From positions 124,001-188,000 of the forward strand of contig NZ_VRTZ01000002.1 of NCBI RefSeq assembly GCF_008017545.1: 64,000 nucleotides of DNA, written 5' to 3'. The notes below the pieces were generated by a model. The model was not told where the DNA came from. It searched no databases and saw nothing but the letters and a program-made list of their open reading frames with translations. Source of the stretch: Homoserinibacter sp. GY 40078. GTDB taxonomy: Bacteria > Actinomycetota > Actinomycetes > Actinomycetales > Microbacteriaceae. Below, piece after piece: positions 8,354 to 20,320 of the stretch. The stretch's first letter is position 1. The number at the start of each line of letters is the position of its first letter. A program made the translations under genes and the position numbers.

Positions 8354-8428
8354 CCAATCCCGCGAGATGTCCAAATGTGCACATCTCGCGGGGCGAGATG
8401 TGCACATTTGGACATCTCGCGGGATTGG
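8354..8428. repeat. Nested palindromic repeat, copy 1
   Basis: Two 35-nt arms (8354-8388 and 8394-8428) are perfect reverse complements around a 5-nt loop. Each arm is itself an inverted repeat, CGAGATGT ... ACATCTCG, so one long hairpin or two small ones can form. Related copies lie at 19526-19590 and 20364-20432. It sits between convergent glgP and ybaK and could end transcription both ways. Confidence 0.9.
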
Positions 8429-8472
8429 TCTCGCGGGCTGGGGCGCGCTGGGCCGCGCGGCCCGGGGCGGGG

Positions 8473-8949
8473 CTAGAGAGCGATGGGGGCTACGCGCGCG
8501 TCGGTGGCGCGGATGAGGTCCGCGGGGGCGAGGCCCAGATCGAAGCCGCGGCGGCCTCCGGAGACGTAGATCTCGTCCCACAGCTCCGCGGTCTCGTCGA
8601 GCACCGTCTCGTGCCGGGTCTTCTGCCCGATCGGGCTGATCCCCCCCACGACGTACCCGGTCCGGCGTTGCGCGACCGCCGGATCCGCCATCGCCGCGCG
8701 CTTGCCCCCGACGGCGGCGGCGAGCGCCTTCAGATCGAGCTTGCCGGTCACGGGCACGATGCCGACGACGAGTCGACCGTCGACATCCGCGAGCAGCGTC
8801 TTGAACACCTGCTCCGGATCCAGGCCGAGCGCCGTCGCAGCCTCCATCCCGAAGTCGCGGTTGGCGGGATCGTGCTCGTACGCGTGTTCCGTGAACGGGA
8901 TCCCGGCCGCCAGCAGCGCGACCGTCGCCGGGGTGCCGCCCGCCGCCAT
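8473..8949 (-). CDS. ybaK: YbaK/EbsC-family aminoacyl-tRNA deacylase
   Basis: A 158-aa trans-editing protein. The family hydrolyses Cys-tRNA(Pro) and similar mischarged tRNAs. Recognisable are FTEHAYEHD, the conserved lysine in EQVFKTLLAD, VPVTGKLDLKALA and GGISPIGQK with a C-terminal DLIRATDARVAPI, all typical of YbaK. Its ATG overlaps the glgX stop (TGATG), so the two are translationally coupled, although the functions are unrelated. Length matches the family. Confidence 0.9.
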   Translation of the reverse strand: MAAGGTPATVALLAAGIPFTEHAYEHDPANRDFGMEAATALGLDPEQVFKTLLADVDGRLVVGIVPVTGKLDLKALAAAVGGKRAAMADPAVAQRRTGYVVGGISPIGQKTRHETVLDETAELWDEIYVSGGRRGFDLGLAPADLIRATDARVAPIAL

Positions 8950-10991
8950 CAGTCGGCCCGGAACAGCAGGATCGAGGTCGGCGCCATCGGCAGCTCCTCA
9001 CCCGGTCGGTGTACGCCCTCGATGTTGCTGATGTCGTCGTGCCCGGAATCCCACAGCAGTGTGTAGCGCTCGACGCCCTCGTGCGCGGGCAGCGTCACCG
9101 ACACGTCGGTTTCGAGGCCGTGCACCACGAGCAGGATGCGGTTGAACTCCTCGAATTCGGGCGTCGACGCCGCGAGGTACTGCAGTGTGCGCTCCTCGGG
9201 GGAGTCCCAGTCCTCGAGAGTCATCGTCTCGCCCGACTTGTTGTACCAGTCCATCTGGCTGGCGGACGGCGTCGTCTCGCCCCAGCGACCGAAACGCACC
9301 GGACGCAGCGCGGGGTTCTCGCGGCGCAGTCGGATGAGCGTCTTGACGACCTCGAAGAGGTCCTGCTGCCATTCGCTGCGATCCCAGCTCAGCCAGGTGA
9401 GCTCCGAGTCGTGGCAGTAGGCGTTGTTGTTGCCGCGCTGGCTTCGCCCGAACTCGTCGCCCGCGGTCAGCATCGGGATGCCGGCCGAGAGCAGCAGCGT
9501 GCCCAGCAGATTCCGGACGGCCTTGCGGCGGATGGCGAGTACTTGCTCGTCGCTGGTGGGTCCCTCGACGCCGTGGTTGAACGACTTGTTGTCGTTCGAG
9601 CCGTCGCGGTTGTTCTCGCCGTTGCCGAGGTTGTGCTTGCGGTCGTACGCCACGAGGTCCGCCGCCGTGAAGCCGTCGTGCGCGGTGATGAAGTTCACGC
9701 TCGCGAGAGGCCCGCGCTCAAGCGAGAACACGTGGTTCGACCCCGCCAGCCGCCGCGCGAGCGATCCGATCCCCTCACTCGCGGTGCCCGACTCGCGGGC
9801 GCCCGCGATGTCGCGCAGCCAGAAGTTGCGCATCCGGTCGCGGTAGCCGTCGTTCCATTCCGACCAACCGTCCGGGAAGTTGCCCACCTGCCAGCCGCCG
9901 AGGCCGACATCCCACGGCTCGGCGATCATCTTCACGCCCTGGAGCGCCGGGTCGTCGAGGATCGCGTGCAGCAGCGGATGGTCCGGGCTGAATTCCGCTC
10001 CCTCCCCGCGGCCGAGGGTCGCGGCGAGGTCGAAGCGGAATCCGTCGATCTGCACCTCGTTCGCCCAGTAACGCAGAGAGTCGAGCACGAGACGCTGCGC
10101 AGCGGGCAACTCGAAGTTCAGCGTGTTGCCGCAGCCGGTGGTGTCGATGTAGGCGCCGTCGGGTGTCTGCCGGTAGTAGGACGCGTTGTCGATGCCGCGG
10201 AACGAACTGGTCGGGCCGCCGGGTCCCTCCTCCGAGGTGTGGTTGTAGACCACATCGAGGATCACCTCGAGCCCCGCCTCATGCAGCAGCTTGACCATGC
10301 CCTTGAACTCGCGCAGCACCGCGCCCGTGCCGCCGAACTGCGCCTCCCGGGTGGCATAGCCCGCGTGCGGCGAGAAGAAGGCGAGAGTGTTGTAGCCCCA
10401 GTAGTTGACGAGGCCCATCTTGCGCAGCCGCTGCTCGGAGACGAACTGATGCACCGGCAGCAGCTCGACGGCGGTGACGCCCAACTCCTTCAGGTAGGCG
10501 ATCGTCGACGGATGCGCGAGGCCGGCGTAGGTGCCCCGCAGCTCCTCGGGGATGTCGGGGTTGAGCTTGGTGAGCCCCTTCGCGTGGGCCTCGTAGACGA
10601 TCGTGTGGTCGAGGGGCGTGCCGGGCTTCCGGGCGTCGCCCCAGTCGAAGGAGTCGTCTTGCACATAGCTGCGCCAGGCGCCATCCGGGGTGCGCTCGAG
10701 GCCACGTGCGTAGGGATCGAGAAGGAATCGCTCGGGGTCGAAGTCGTGGGTGGGCCCTGAGGGACCGTCGACGCTCAGGGCGTACGCGGCTCCCGGTACG
10801 AGCGAGCGGGTGGTCGCCTGCCACACATCGCCGTCGCGGGTGAGGGGTACGCGCTTCGCGACCCAGTTCGGGTCGTCATCGTCGAAGATGCACAGCTCGA
10901 TCGAGGTGGCGTGGGCACTCCATACCCGGATCTCGCCGCCGCGGGAGGTATGACGGACCCCGAGATTCCTGAGCGGATCCGCGGGCGACAT
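8949..10991 (-). CDS. glgX: Glycogen debranching enzyme GlgX
   Basis: A 680-aa GH13_11 isoamylase-type enzyme that removes alpha-1,6 branches from phosphorylase-limited glycogen. It has an N-terminal CBM48 (about 10-95), then the barrel: VYEAHAKGLT, DVVYNHTSE, DGFRFDLAATLG (nucleophile Asp), MIAEPWD (acid/base Glu) and FITAHDGFT (stabilising Asp). LTAGDEFGRSQRGNNNAYCHD is typical of GlgX. The ATG at 10991 follows TAACCT by 7 nt, implying a leaderless start. It shares an operon with ybaK downstream. Confidence 0.95.
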   Translation of the reverse strand: MSPADPLRNLGVRHTSRGGEIRVWSAHATSIELCIFDDDDPNWVAKRVPLTRDGDVWQATTRSLVPGAAYALSVDGPSGPTHDFDPERFLLDPYARGLERTPDGAWRSYVQDDSFDWGDARKPGTPLDHTIVYEAHAKGLTKLNPDIPEELRGTYAGLAHPSTIAYLKELGVTAVELLPVHQFVSEQRLRKMGLVNYWGYNTLAFFSPHAGYATREAQFGGTGAVLREFKGMVKLLHEAGLEVILDVVYNHTSEEGPGGPTSSFRGIDNASYYRQTPDGAYIDTTGCGNTLNFELPAAQRLVLDSLRYWANEVQIDGFRFDLAATLGRGEGAEFSPDHPLLHAILDDPALQGVKMIAEPWDVGLGGWQVGNFPDGWSEWNDGYRDRMRNFWLRDIAGARESGTASEGIGSLARRLAGSNHVFSLERGPLASVNFITAHDGFTAADLVAYDRKHNLGNGENNRDGSNDNKSFNHGVEGPTSDEQVLAIRRKAVRNLLGTLLLSAGIPMLTAGDEFGRSQRGNNNAYCHDSELTWLSWDRSEWQQDLFEVVKTLIRLRRENPALRPVRFGRWGETTPSASQMDWYNKSGETMTLEDWDSPEERTLQYLAASTPEFEEFNRILLVVHGLETDVSVTLPAHEGVERYTLLWDSGHDDISNIEGVHRPGEELPMAPTSILLFRAD

Positions 10992-10998
10992 GACGTCT

Positions 10999-11004
10999 AG
11001 GTTA
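10999..11004 (-). promoter_or_regulatory. -10 box of leaderless glgX
   Basis: TAACCT lies 7 nt before the glgX ATG on the minus strand. Confidence 0.5.
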
Positions 11005-11049
11005 GGACGTGCTCATGTCGGACTTGTAACGCGCCCACGAGGAGGCGGG

Positions 11050-12228
11050 ATGGCGGTCTACCTCGATCACGCGGCCACCTCTCCGATGCCGCCCGAGGTG
11101 CTCGCCGCCTACGTCGAGGCGCTCGGGGTGGTCGGCAATCCGTCGTCGATCCACGGTGCGGGGCAGACGGCGCGCGAGCTGCTCGAATCGGGGCGCGAGG
11201 CGGTCGCACGCTCGCTCGGCGCCGATCCGGTGGAGGTCGTGCTGACCGGCGGCGGCACCGAGTCGGTGAACCTCGCCGTGAAGGGGCTGTTCTGGGCGCG
11301 GGCGGGTCGCGCGGGTGCCGGTCGGGCGTCGGGATCTCGGGCGCGCGTGATCGCTCCGCGGGGCGAGCACCACGCGACCCTCGACGCGGTGGAGTGGCTC
11401 GAACGCCATGAGGGGACGCGGATCGACTGGATCGATCTCGACGCGCATGGCCGCATCCGCCTCGACACGCTCGCGGCCGCCCTCGACGACGAGCCGGACG
11501 ACATCGCCCTCGTCACCGCGCTGTGGGCCAACAACGAGGTCGGCACGGTGCAGCCGGTCGACGAGATCGTGCGCCTCGCGCACGCCCGGGGGGTGCCGGT
11601 GCATCTGGACGCGATCGCCGCCTACGGCCAGGTGCCGGTGGATGTGCACGCGGTCGGCGCGGACGCCGTCTCGGTATCGGCCCACAAGGTCGGCGGTCCG
11701 GTGGGCGTGGGCGCACTCGTGCTCGCTCGCACGGCGACGGTCGAACCGCTCCTCCACGGCGGCGACCAGCAGCGGGGCCGCTCGGGAACTCAGGATGCGG
11801 CGGGCGCGGTGGCGTTCGGTGTGGCTGCGGCGCTCGCGGTGGCGCAGCAGCCGCTCGACGCTGTCGCGGCTCGGCGCGATCGGCTCGTTGCGGGGGTTCT
11901 GTCCGAGATCGATGGGGCGCGGCTGCGCGGCGACCCGGATGCGGCGGGCCGTCTGCCGGGCAATGCCCACTTCACCTTCGACGGGGTCGACGGCGACGCG
12001 CTCCTCTACCTTCTCGACGCATCCGGCATCGCGGTGTCGACGGGGTCGGCCTGCCAGGCCGGGATCCCGGAGGTGTCGCACGTGCTCCTCGCGATGGGCG
12101 TTCCGGAGCAGGTGGCGCGGGGGGCGCTCCGGGTGACTCTCGGGCACGAGACGACCGACGCCGACGTGGATGCGTTCCTCGCGGCGCTTCCGGATGCGGT
12201 CGAGCGGGCGCGAGCGGCCGCCGGCTGA
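11050..12228 (+). CDS. Cysteine desulfurase (NifS/IscS-like)
   Basis: A 392-aa PLP enzyme that strips sulfur from cysteine as a persulfide. MAVYLDHAATSPMPPEV and GGGTESVNLAVKG are N-terminal class V markers. The PLP-binding lysine lies in SAHKVGGPVG, and the sulfur-carrying cysteine in STGSACQAGIPEVSHVL. GGAGG at 11041-11045 fixes the ATG at 11050. It stands just upstream of mnmA on the same strand, the usual partner that takes its sulfur for tRNA 2-thiolation. The 306-bp gap with repeats means mnmA has its own promoter. Confidence 0.92.
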   Translation: MAVYLDHAATSPMPPEVLAAYVEALGVVGNPSSIHGAGQTARELLESGREAVARSLGADPVEVVLTGGGTESVNLAVKGLFWARAGRAGAGRASGSRARVIAPRGEHHATLDAVEWLERHEGTRIDWIDLDAHGRIRLDTLAAALDDEPDDIALVTALWANNEVGTVQPVDEIVRLAHARGVPVHLDAIAAYGQVPVDVHAVGADAVSVSAHKVGGPVGVGALVLARTATVEPLLHGGDQQRGRSGTQDAAGAVAFGVAAALAVAQQPLDAVAARRDRLVAGVLSEIDGARLRGDPDAAGRLPGNAHFTFDGVDGDALLYLLDASGIAVSTGSACQAGIPEVSHVLLAMGVPEQVARGALRVTLGHETTDADVDAFLAALPDAVERARAAAG

Positions 12229-12261
12229 CGGGAGCGGATCCTCTTCTCCGGCCGTCTCCGC

Positions 12262-12345
12262 CGTCGCGCGCCTGCACCTCCCGTCGCGCGCCTGCCCCGT
12301 CGCGCGCCTGCCCCGTCGCGCGCCTGCCCCGTCGCGCGCCTCCCT
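12262..12345. repeat. Short tandem repeat (16-bp units)
   Basis: The unit CGTCGCGCGCCTGCCC repeats four times in tandem from 12282 to about 12345, preceded by a 20-bp variant starting at 12262. It is purely intergenic, between the desulfurase and mnmA. Confidence 0.85.
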
Positions 12346-12368
12346 CCTCGCGCACCTGCACCTCCCGT

Positions 12369-12452
12369 TCAGAAATGCAGGAGATCCGCCGCGAATGGGC
12401 CGCAACATGCGGTGCAGCCGCCACCTGGACGACAGATCTCCTGCATTTCTGA
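12369..12452. repeat. 18-bp perfect inverted repeat with 48-nt spacer
   Basis: TCAGAAATGCAGGAGATC (12369-12386) is the exact reverse complement of 12435-12452. The spacer has its own short stem around GCCGCAACATGCGGT. It could be a REP-like element or a terminator for the desulfurase gene. With the tandem repeat it fills the 306-bp gap 12229-12534. Confidence 0.85.
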
Positions 12453-12522
12453 CGTGATCCGAGCTCGGATCCCGAGCGATCGACCCACGACCGACCAGCA
12501 TGTCGGCGGGGCGTCGGCCACG

Positions 12523-12528
12523 TACCCT
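12523..12528 (+). promoter_or_regulatory. -10 box of leaderless mnmA
   Basis: TACCCT lies 6 nt before the GTG start of mnmA. Confidence 0.55.
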
Positions 12529-12534
12529 GGATGC

Positions 12535-13638
12535 GTGAAGGTTCTCGCGGCGATGAGCGGCGGCGTCGACAGCGCCGTCGCCGCGGCGCGCGCCGTGGAA
12601 GCCGGCCACGAGGTGGTGGGTGTGCATCTCGCCCTCTCGCGGATGCCGGGCACGCTCCGCACCGGATCGCGCGGATGCTGCACCGTCGAAGACGCCATGG
12701 ACGCCCGTCGTGCGGCGGCGAAGCTCGGCATCCCGTTCTACGTGTGGGATTTCTCGGAGCGCTTCCGGGCAGATGTGGTCGACGACTTCGTGGCCGAGTA
12801 CTCCGCTGGCCGCACGCCGAATCCGTGCATGCGGTGCAACGAGCGCATCAAGTTCGCGGCCCTACTCGAGAAGGCGCTCGCCCTCGGGTTCGATGCGGTC
12901 GTGACCGGGCATTATGCGGATGTGCGCGAGGGTGCGGACGGTCCCGAGCTGCATCGCGCGGCCGCGTGGGCGAAGGATCAGTCGTATGTGCTGGGGGTGT
13001 TGACCGGGCAGCAGCTCGCGCACGCGTGGTTCCCGCTCGGGGCGACACCGTCGAAGGCCGAGGTGCGTGCCGAGGCTGAGCTGCGCGGGCTCGCGGTCGC
13101 CGCGAAGCCGGACAGCCACGACATCTGCTTCATCCCCGATGGCGACACCCGCGGGTGGCTCGCCGATCGTGTGGGCGCCGAGGAGGGTGCGATCCTCGAC
13201 CGATCCGGTGAGCGGATCGGGACGCATCCGGGCGCTGCGGCCTTCACGGTGGGCCAGCGCAAGGGACTCAACATCGGCTATCCGGCGCCCGACGGCAAGC
13301 CGCGCTTCGTGCTGGAGGTGCGGCCGAAGACGAACGAGGTGGTCGTCGGCCCGCGGGAGGCGCTCGCGGTGGCCGAGCTGGCCGGATCCCGGTTCACGTG
13401 GGCGGGCTCGGCGCCTGCGGACGCCGAGGGTGGGTTCGCGTGCGAGGTGCAGGTGCGCGCGCACGCCGATCCGGTGCCCGCGTGGGCGGCTGTCGTGGAC
13501 GACGAGCTGCTCGTGCGTGTGGACATTCCGATCGAGGGCGTCGCCCCCGGCCAGACCGCCGTCGTCTACGTGGGCACCCGCGTCGTCGGCCAGTGCACCA
13601 TCGACCGCACCGTCTCCGCGACCCCCGCCCCCGTCTAG
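12535..13638 (+). CDS. mnmA: tRNA-specific 2-thiouridylase MnmA
   Basis: A 367-aa ATP-dependent enzyme that makes 2-thiouridine at the wobble position of tRNA. The PP-loop SGGVDS is near residue 8. The two catalytic cysteines are in [12 protein letters not shown] and [29 protein letters not shown] and [12 protein letters not shown] are family hallmarks. The GTG at 12535 is selected because it directly precedes [12 protein letters not shown] and follows TACCCT by 6 nt; the frame is open further upstream through the repeat region. It pairs with the upstream cysteine desulfurase. Confidence 0.95.
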   Translation: MKVLAAMSGGVDSAVAAARAVEAGHEVVGVHLALSRMPGTLRTGSRGCCTVEDAMDARRAAAKLGIPFYVWDFSERFRADVVDDFVAEYSAGRTPNPCMRCNERIKFAALLEKALALGFDAVVTGHYADVREGADGPELHRAAAWAKDQSYVLGVLTGQQLAHAWFPLGATPSKAEVRAEAELRGLAVAAKPDSHDICFIPDGDTRGWLADRVGAEEGAILDRSGERIGTHPGAAAFTVGQRKGLNIGYPAPDGKPRFVLEVRPKTNEVVVGPREALAVAELAGSRFTWAGSAPADAEGGFACEVQVRAHADPVPAWAAVVDDELLVRVDIPIEGVAPGQTAVVYVGTRVVGQCTIDRTVSATPAPV

Positions 13639-16101
<2,463 letters not shown>

Positions 16102-16149
16102 GTCCTGTTACAGGTGTATTTCTCATCTCGCAACCCCGTATTCCGGCGG

Positions 16150-16155
16150 TAGAAT
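16150..16155 (+). promoter_or_regulatory. Probable -10 box of the DUF1023-like gene
   Basis: TAGAAT lies only 3 nt before the GTG at 16159. The true start may therefore be slightly downstream of that GTG. Confidence 0.4.
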
Positions 16156-16158
16156 GAG

Positions 16159-17637
16159 GTGTTCGCTGCTGAGAGTCACTGGGAAGGCAATCAGCTGATC
16201 GAGATCGCATTGCTCTGGGCCGCCCCGGTCTTCGTGACCGGGGCCTTCGTCATGCCCGCAGACCATGTGCCCGGGCCTTCGCTCACCTCGATCATCGCAA
16301 CGGCGAACTCGGAGCACTCCGCGACCACCTCCTTCGACCCGACCGCATCGACCCTGGGCGCGTCGGGCGCATCCGCGGCATCCGCTGACTCGCTCATCAC
16401 GTCTCTCGGGCCGGTCGCAGGCACCTCGGTCCCCATCTCGCAGCTCCAGGGCATCGTGCTTCTCGACCGCCTCAGCACACTCCCACGCCGTGACATCGCG
16501 AGCTACCTCGAGTCGAATCCGCAGGTCGTCAGCGAGATGCTCGCCGACCCACCGACGTCGGCATCGGTCGCCACGTGGTGGGCATCCGCTCCGGTCGAGG
16601 GCCGACGAGCGCTGCTCAACGAGGCGCCGAACCTCGTCGGCGGCCTCGAGGGTGTGCCGTATGGCACGCGCGACGCAGCGAACCGGCGGGTGCTGTTTGC
16701 TTCGCTCGACGATCTCCGCGAGACACTTGACGGATTCGTCGGCCGCGCCGAGCGGGATGAGCTCGTGAGCCGCGAGCACATGCTCACGGAGGTCGAGAAC
16801 GCCCTCGTGAGCACTGATGGCCACGTGCGACGCCTCGTGAACCTCGACCCCGAGGGGGAGGGGCGGGCGGTGATCGCCGTCGGCGACATCGCACGCGCCG
16901 ACTACGTGAGCTTCCTCGTGCCCGGCATGTTCTTCGGCGTCGATGCCCAGATCGGCGCCTGGGCGGACACCGCCGAGGATCTCGTGGTGGAGCAGGAGGA
17001 GTGGCTTGCCCGCCTGCACCCGGACGGCGACGCGACGGTCGCGGCGGTGGCCTGGATCGGGTACCGCACGCCGAGCCTCGTGAACGTCGCCTCGATGGAA
17101 CTCGCGCGCGAAGGTCAGGACGCCCTGACGGCGTCGCTGAAGGGACTCGCGGGTTCGCGCACCGACGACGAGCCGTACCTCAGTGTGCTCGCGCACTCCT
17201 ACGGCTCGACCGCCGCGCTGTTGTCGCTGGCAGAGGACGACGTGGCGGTCGATGCCCTCGCACTGGTCGGCTCCCCGGGCAGCCCCGCGCGCTCGGTGGC
17301 CGAGTTGCACGTCGCCGACGCCAACGTGTGGGTGGGTGCCGCGGACTGGGATCCGATCCCCGCATCCGGCGTGTTCGGGAGCCAGCCCACGTCGGCCGCG
17401 TATGGGGCGCACCGCTTCTCGGTCGCGCCCGGCACTGACCCGGTTACGGGCGAGGCGCTCACGGGTGCGACGTCGCACAACGAGTACTTCGCGCCGGGCG
17501 GGAGTTCGCTGCGCAACATGGCCCTCATCGGCATCGGCGAGGGATCTCTCGTGACGGACGCGAACCGTAGTGCGGGCGACGCGCTCAAGAAGCTCGGCAA
17601 GAGCGGCACGTCGTCGCGGACGTACCTCCTGCGCTGA
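16159..17637 (+). CDS. Alpha/beta-hydrolase-fold protein (DUF1023-like)
   Basis: Up to 492 aa. A hydrophobic N-terminal stretch (LIEIALLWAAPVFVTGAFVM) suggests a signal or membrane anchor. The C-terminal half (about 245-440) has a serine-hydrolase elbow, VLAHSYGSTAALL, with surrounding motifs (AVAWIGYRTP, DALALVGSPGSP) typical of DUF1023 hydrolases in actinobacteria. The start is uncertain: GTG 16159 sits unusually close to a TAGAAT box, and no clear ribosome-binding site is present. Substrate unknown; an extracytoplasmic esterase or lipase-like role is possible. Confidence 0.75.
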   Translation: MFAAESHWEGNQLIEIALLWAAPVFVTGAFVMPADHVPGPSLTSIIATANSEHSATTSFDPTASTLGASGASAASADSLITSLGPVAGTSVPISQLQGIVLLDRLSTLPRRDIASYLESNPQVVSEMLADPPTSASVATWWASAPVEGRRALLNEAPNLVGGLEGVPYGTRDAANRRVLFASLDDLRETLDGFVGRAERDELVSREHMLTEVENALVSTDGHVRRLVNLDPEGEGRAVIAVGDIARADYVSFLVPGMFFGVDAQIGAWADTAEDLVVEQEEWLARLHPDGDATVAAVAWIGYRTPSLVNVASMELAREGQDALTASLKGLAGSRTDDEPYLSVLAHSYGSTAALLSLAEDDVAVDALALVGSPGSPARSVAELHVADANVWVGAADWDPIPASGVFGSQPTSAAYGAHRFSVAPGTDPVTGEALTGATSHNEYFAPGGSSLRNMALIGIGEGSLVTDANRSAGDALKKLGKSGTSSRTYLLR

Positions 17638-17665
17638 CGCGATCGGCCGGGCGTGCCGCGGCTCC

Positions 17666-17671
17666 TAGGAT
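17666..17671 (+). promoter_or_regulatory. -10 box of leaderless gatC
   Basis: TAGGAT lies 7 nt before the GTG at 17679, supporting that start for gatC. Confidence 0.55.
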
Positions 17672-17678
17672 GGAGGTC

Positions 17679-17978
17679 GTGTCTGAGATCACTCCGGAAG
17701 TCGTGCGCCATCTCGCGCAGCTCGCACGAATCGGCATCGCCGACGACGAGGTGCAGAGGCTGACCGGCGAGCTGTCGCAGATCGTCGACGCGGTCGCCAC
17801 GGTGCGTCAGGTCGCCACAGAAGACGTGCCCGCGACGAGTCACCCGATCGCGCTCGGCACGGTGACCCGGCCGGATGTGGTGGGCACTCCGCTCACGCCC
17901 GACGAGGCGCTCGCGGGCGCTCCGGAGCGCGACGGCGACTTCTTCAAGGTCACCTCGATCCTGGGGGAGGAGCAGTGA
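17679..17978 (+). CDS. gatC: Asp-tRNA(Asn)/Glu-tRNA(Gln) amidotransferase subunit C
   Basis: A 99-aa subunit that stabilises the GatA-GatB complex making Gln-tRNA(Gln) and Asn-tRNA(Asn). [19 protein letters not shown] at the N-terminus and the C-terminal REDGDFF-like [11 protein letters not shown] are typical. The GTG at 17679 fits both the family N-terminus and a TAGGAT box 7 nt upstream; an in-frame ATG at 17670 would overlap that promoter. The stop overlaps gatA (GTGA). Confidence 0.93.
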   Translation: MSEITPEVVRHLAQLARIGIADDEVQRLTGELSQIVDAVATVRQVATEDVPATSHPIALGTVTRPDVVGTPLTPDEALAGAPERDGDFFKVTSILGEEQ

Positions 17979-19477
17979 GCGACCTGACCCGCCTGCCCGC
18001 GTCGGAGCTCGCGGCGCTGCTCGACGGCGGCGAAGTCTCGAGCGTCGAGATCACGCGCGCCCACCTCGACCGCATCGCCGCGGTCGACGGCGACGTACAC
18101 GCGTTCCTCCACGTGAACGAGAAGGCGATCGAGACCGCCGAGGCGGTGGATGCGGCCCGTGCCGCGGGAACCGCATCCGGTCTCGCCGGGGTCCCGGTGG
18201 CCATCAAGGATGTCCTCTGCACGCTCGACATGCCCTCGACTTCCGGGTCGAAGATCCTCGAGGGCTGGGTGCCGCCGTACGACGCGACCGTGGTCGCTCG
18301 GATGCGGCGGGCGGGACTCGTGCCGCTCGGCAAGACCAACATGGACGAGTTCGCGATGGGCTCCTCGACGGAGCACTCCGCGTACGGCAACACACACAAC
18401 CCCTGGGATCTGACCCGCATCCCCGGCGGATCCGGCGGCGGCTCGGCGGCGGCGCTTGCCGCATTCGAGGCCCCGCTCGCGCTCGGTTCCGACACCGGCG
18501 GATCGATCCGTCAGCCGGCGTCGGTCACGGGCACGGTGGGCATGAAGCCGACCTACGGCGGGGTCTCCCGTTACGGCGCGATCGCGTTGGCGTCGTCACT
18601 CGATCAGGTGGGCCCGGTGACGCGGACGGTGCTCGACGCGGGCCTGCTGCACGATGTGATCGGCGGGCACGACCCGCACGACTCGACGTCGATTCCGGAT
18701 GCGTGGCCGTCGTTCGCCGACGCGGCGCGCGCCGGCCGGCGCGAGGGCTCGGTGAAGGGGCTGCGCGTCGGCGTGGTCTCGGAGCTGGCCGGCGGCGAGG
18801 GCTTCCAGCCGGGTGTCGTGGAGCGGTTCCAGGAGTCGCTCGCACTGCTTGAAGAGGCGGGTGCTGAGATCGTCGAGGTGTCGGCGCCGTCGTTCCAGTA
18901 CGCGATCGCCGCGTACTATCTGATCCTCCCGGCCGAGGCGTCGAGCAACCTCGCCAAGTTCGATTCGGTGCGATTCGGGCTGCGCGTGACGCCAGACGGC
19001 CAGCCGACCGTCGAGGACGTCATGTCGGCGACCCGCGAGGCGGGTTTCGGCGATGAGGTGAAGCGCCGCATCATCCTCGGTACCTACGCCCTCTCGGCCG
19101 GCTACTACGACGCGTACTACGGCTCGGCGCAGAAGGTGCGCACGCTCATCCAGCGCGACTTCGCGGCCGCGTTCGAGAAGGCGGATGTGCTGGCCACCCC
19201 GTCGGCACCGACGACCGCGTTCCCGCTGGGCTCGAAGGTCGACGACCCGCTCGCGATGTACCTCAACGACCTGACGACGATCCCGGCGAACCTCGCCGGC
19301 GTGCCGGGCATCTCCTTGCCGTCTGGGCTGGCGTCGGAGGACGGCCTGCCGGTGGGCATCCAGTTCATGGCTCCCGCCCGTGAGGACGCCCGCCTCTACA
19401 CGGTGGGCGCGGCCCTCGAGCAGCTGCTCGAATCCCGCTGGGGCGGCCCCTTGCTCGCGCAGGCCCCGTCCCTCTGA
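17975..19477 (+). CDS. gatA: Amidotransferase subunit A (amidase)
   Basis: A 500-aa glutaminase subunit of GatCAB. The amidase-signature catalytic triad is visible: Lys in VAIKDVLCT, and the Ser pair in [14 protein letters not shown] and [14 protein letters not shown]. The GTG start overlaps the gatC stop, so the two are coupled. gatB is not adjacent: about 2 kb with a DUF899 gene, a DoxX gene and an SRPBCC gene separates gatA from gatB. Confidence 0.96.
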   Translation: MSDLTRLPASELAALLDGGEVSSVEITRAHLDRIAAVDGDVHAFLHVNEKAIETAEAVDAARAAGTASGLAGVPVAIKDVLCTLDMPSTSGSKILEGWVPPYDATVVARMRRAGLVPLGKTNMDEFAMGSSTEHSAYGNTHNPWDLTRIPGGSGGGSAAALAAFEAPLALGSDTGGSIRQPASVTGTVGMKPTYGGVSRYGAIALASSLDQVGPVTRTVLDAGLLHDVIGGHDPHDSTSIPDAWPSFADAARAGRREGSVKGLRVGVVSELAGGEGFQPGVVERFQESLALLEEAGAEIVEVSAPSFQYAIAAYYLILPAEASSNLAKFDSVRFGLRVTPDGQPTVEDVMSATREAGFGDEVKRRIILGTYALSAGYYDAYYGSAQKVRTLIQRDFAAAFEKADVLATPSAPTTAFPLGSKVDDPLAMYLNDLTTIPANLAGVPGISLPSGLASEDGLPVGIQFMAPAREDARLYTVGAALEQLLESRWGGPLLAQAPSL

Positions 19478-19525
19478 GTCGGCGCGGCGCGTTCCGCGCG
19501 CTGCGCCGCGCTGCGCCCATGCCAT

Positions 19526-19590
19526 CCCGCGAGATGTCCATTTCTGCACATCTCGACATGCGAGATGTGCAGAAATGGACATCTCGCGGG
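19526..19590. repeat. Nested palindromic repeat, copy 2
   Basis: Two perfect 30-nt arms (19526-19555 and 19561-19590) flank a 5-nt loop. Outer parts (CCCGCGAGATGTCC and CACATCTCG) match copy 1, while the middle (ATTTCTG) differs and is compensated on the other arm. It lies between convergent gatA and the DUF899 gene. Confidence 0.9.
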
Positions 19591-19622
19591 GCCGTGCGCT
19601 CCCCCTACGCGGGCGGGGCGAG

Positions 19623-20300
19623 TCAAGCGGGGCCGTAGGCGGCGGCGATGTCTCGATGGCTCGGCCACCGATTGAAGTCATCGGACTGCGGCCATCCCTC
19701 CGGGGAGTCCTGCCACGTCTCCTGGCGCCCATACGGCAACAGGTCGATGAGTGAGAACGTGTAGCCGAGTGATTCGGCGCCGCGTCCGGTCGAGTGCCAC
19801 GTGCGGTACACGGTGTCGCCGTCGCGCAGGAAGACGTTCACCGCGAACCCACCTCCTCGGGGAGCGTCCACATCCGCGCCGAAGTCGCTGCGCGCGGTCG
19901 AGTACCACTCCATCCGGTTGCCGACCTTCTCGCGGTAGGCGAGCGCCTCATCGATCGCGCCCTGGGTCACGATCACGAACTTCGCGTCGAACTCCTTGAG
20001 GAATTCGAGACGGGTGAACTGCGAGGTCAGGCCGGTGCACCCGATGCACTGCCACTCCGCGCCGTCGCGCCACATGTGGTGGTAGGTGATGAGCTGGCTG
20101 CGCCCCTCGAAGATGTCGACGAAACGGATGGGGCCGTTCGGGCCGTCGAGCGTGTAGTCCGGCATCTCGACCATCGGCAGTCGCCTCCTTTGCGCGGCGA
20201 TCGCGTCCAGCTCGCGTGTCGCGGCCTTCTCGCGGATGCGCAGGGCGTCGAGTTCGCGTCGCCAGCTCTCGGCATCCACGATCGGGGGAACGGCAGTCAT
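19623..20300 (-). CDS. DUF899 (thioredoxin-like) family protein
   Basis: A 225-aa protein of the DUF899 family. It starts MTAVPPIVDAESWRREL and has LDGPNGPIRFVDIFEGRSQLITYHHMW in pieces, then AEWQCIGCTGLTSQF with a C-x-x-C pair at a thioredoxin-like position. Biochemical role unknown. AGGAGG lies 7 nt before the ATG. Its promoter contains a 19-bp element shared with the TetR gene at 48306, and it is bracketed by two copies of the nested palindrome. Confidence 0.85.
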   Translation of the reverse strand: MTAVPPIVDAESWRRELDALRIREKAATRELDAIAAQRRRLPMVEMPDYTLDGPNGPIRFVDIFEGRSQLITYHHMWRDGAEWQCIGCTGLTSQFTRLEFLKEFDAKFVIVTQGAIDEALAYREKVGNRMEWYSTARSDFGADVDAPRGGGFAVNVFLRDGDTVYRTWHSTGRGAESLGYTFSLIDLLPYGRQETWQDSPEGWPQSDDFNRWPSHRDIAAAYGPA

Positions 20301-20320
20301 CTGAACCTCCTCGTCAAATG

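Noticed and set aside
12262-12345. Possible CRISPR-like repeats
   Set aside because: Units are head-to-tail 16-bp tandem copies without spacers and no cas genes are nearby.
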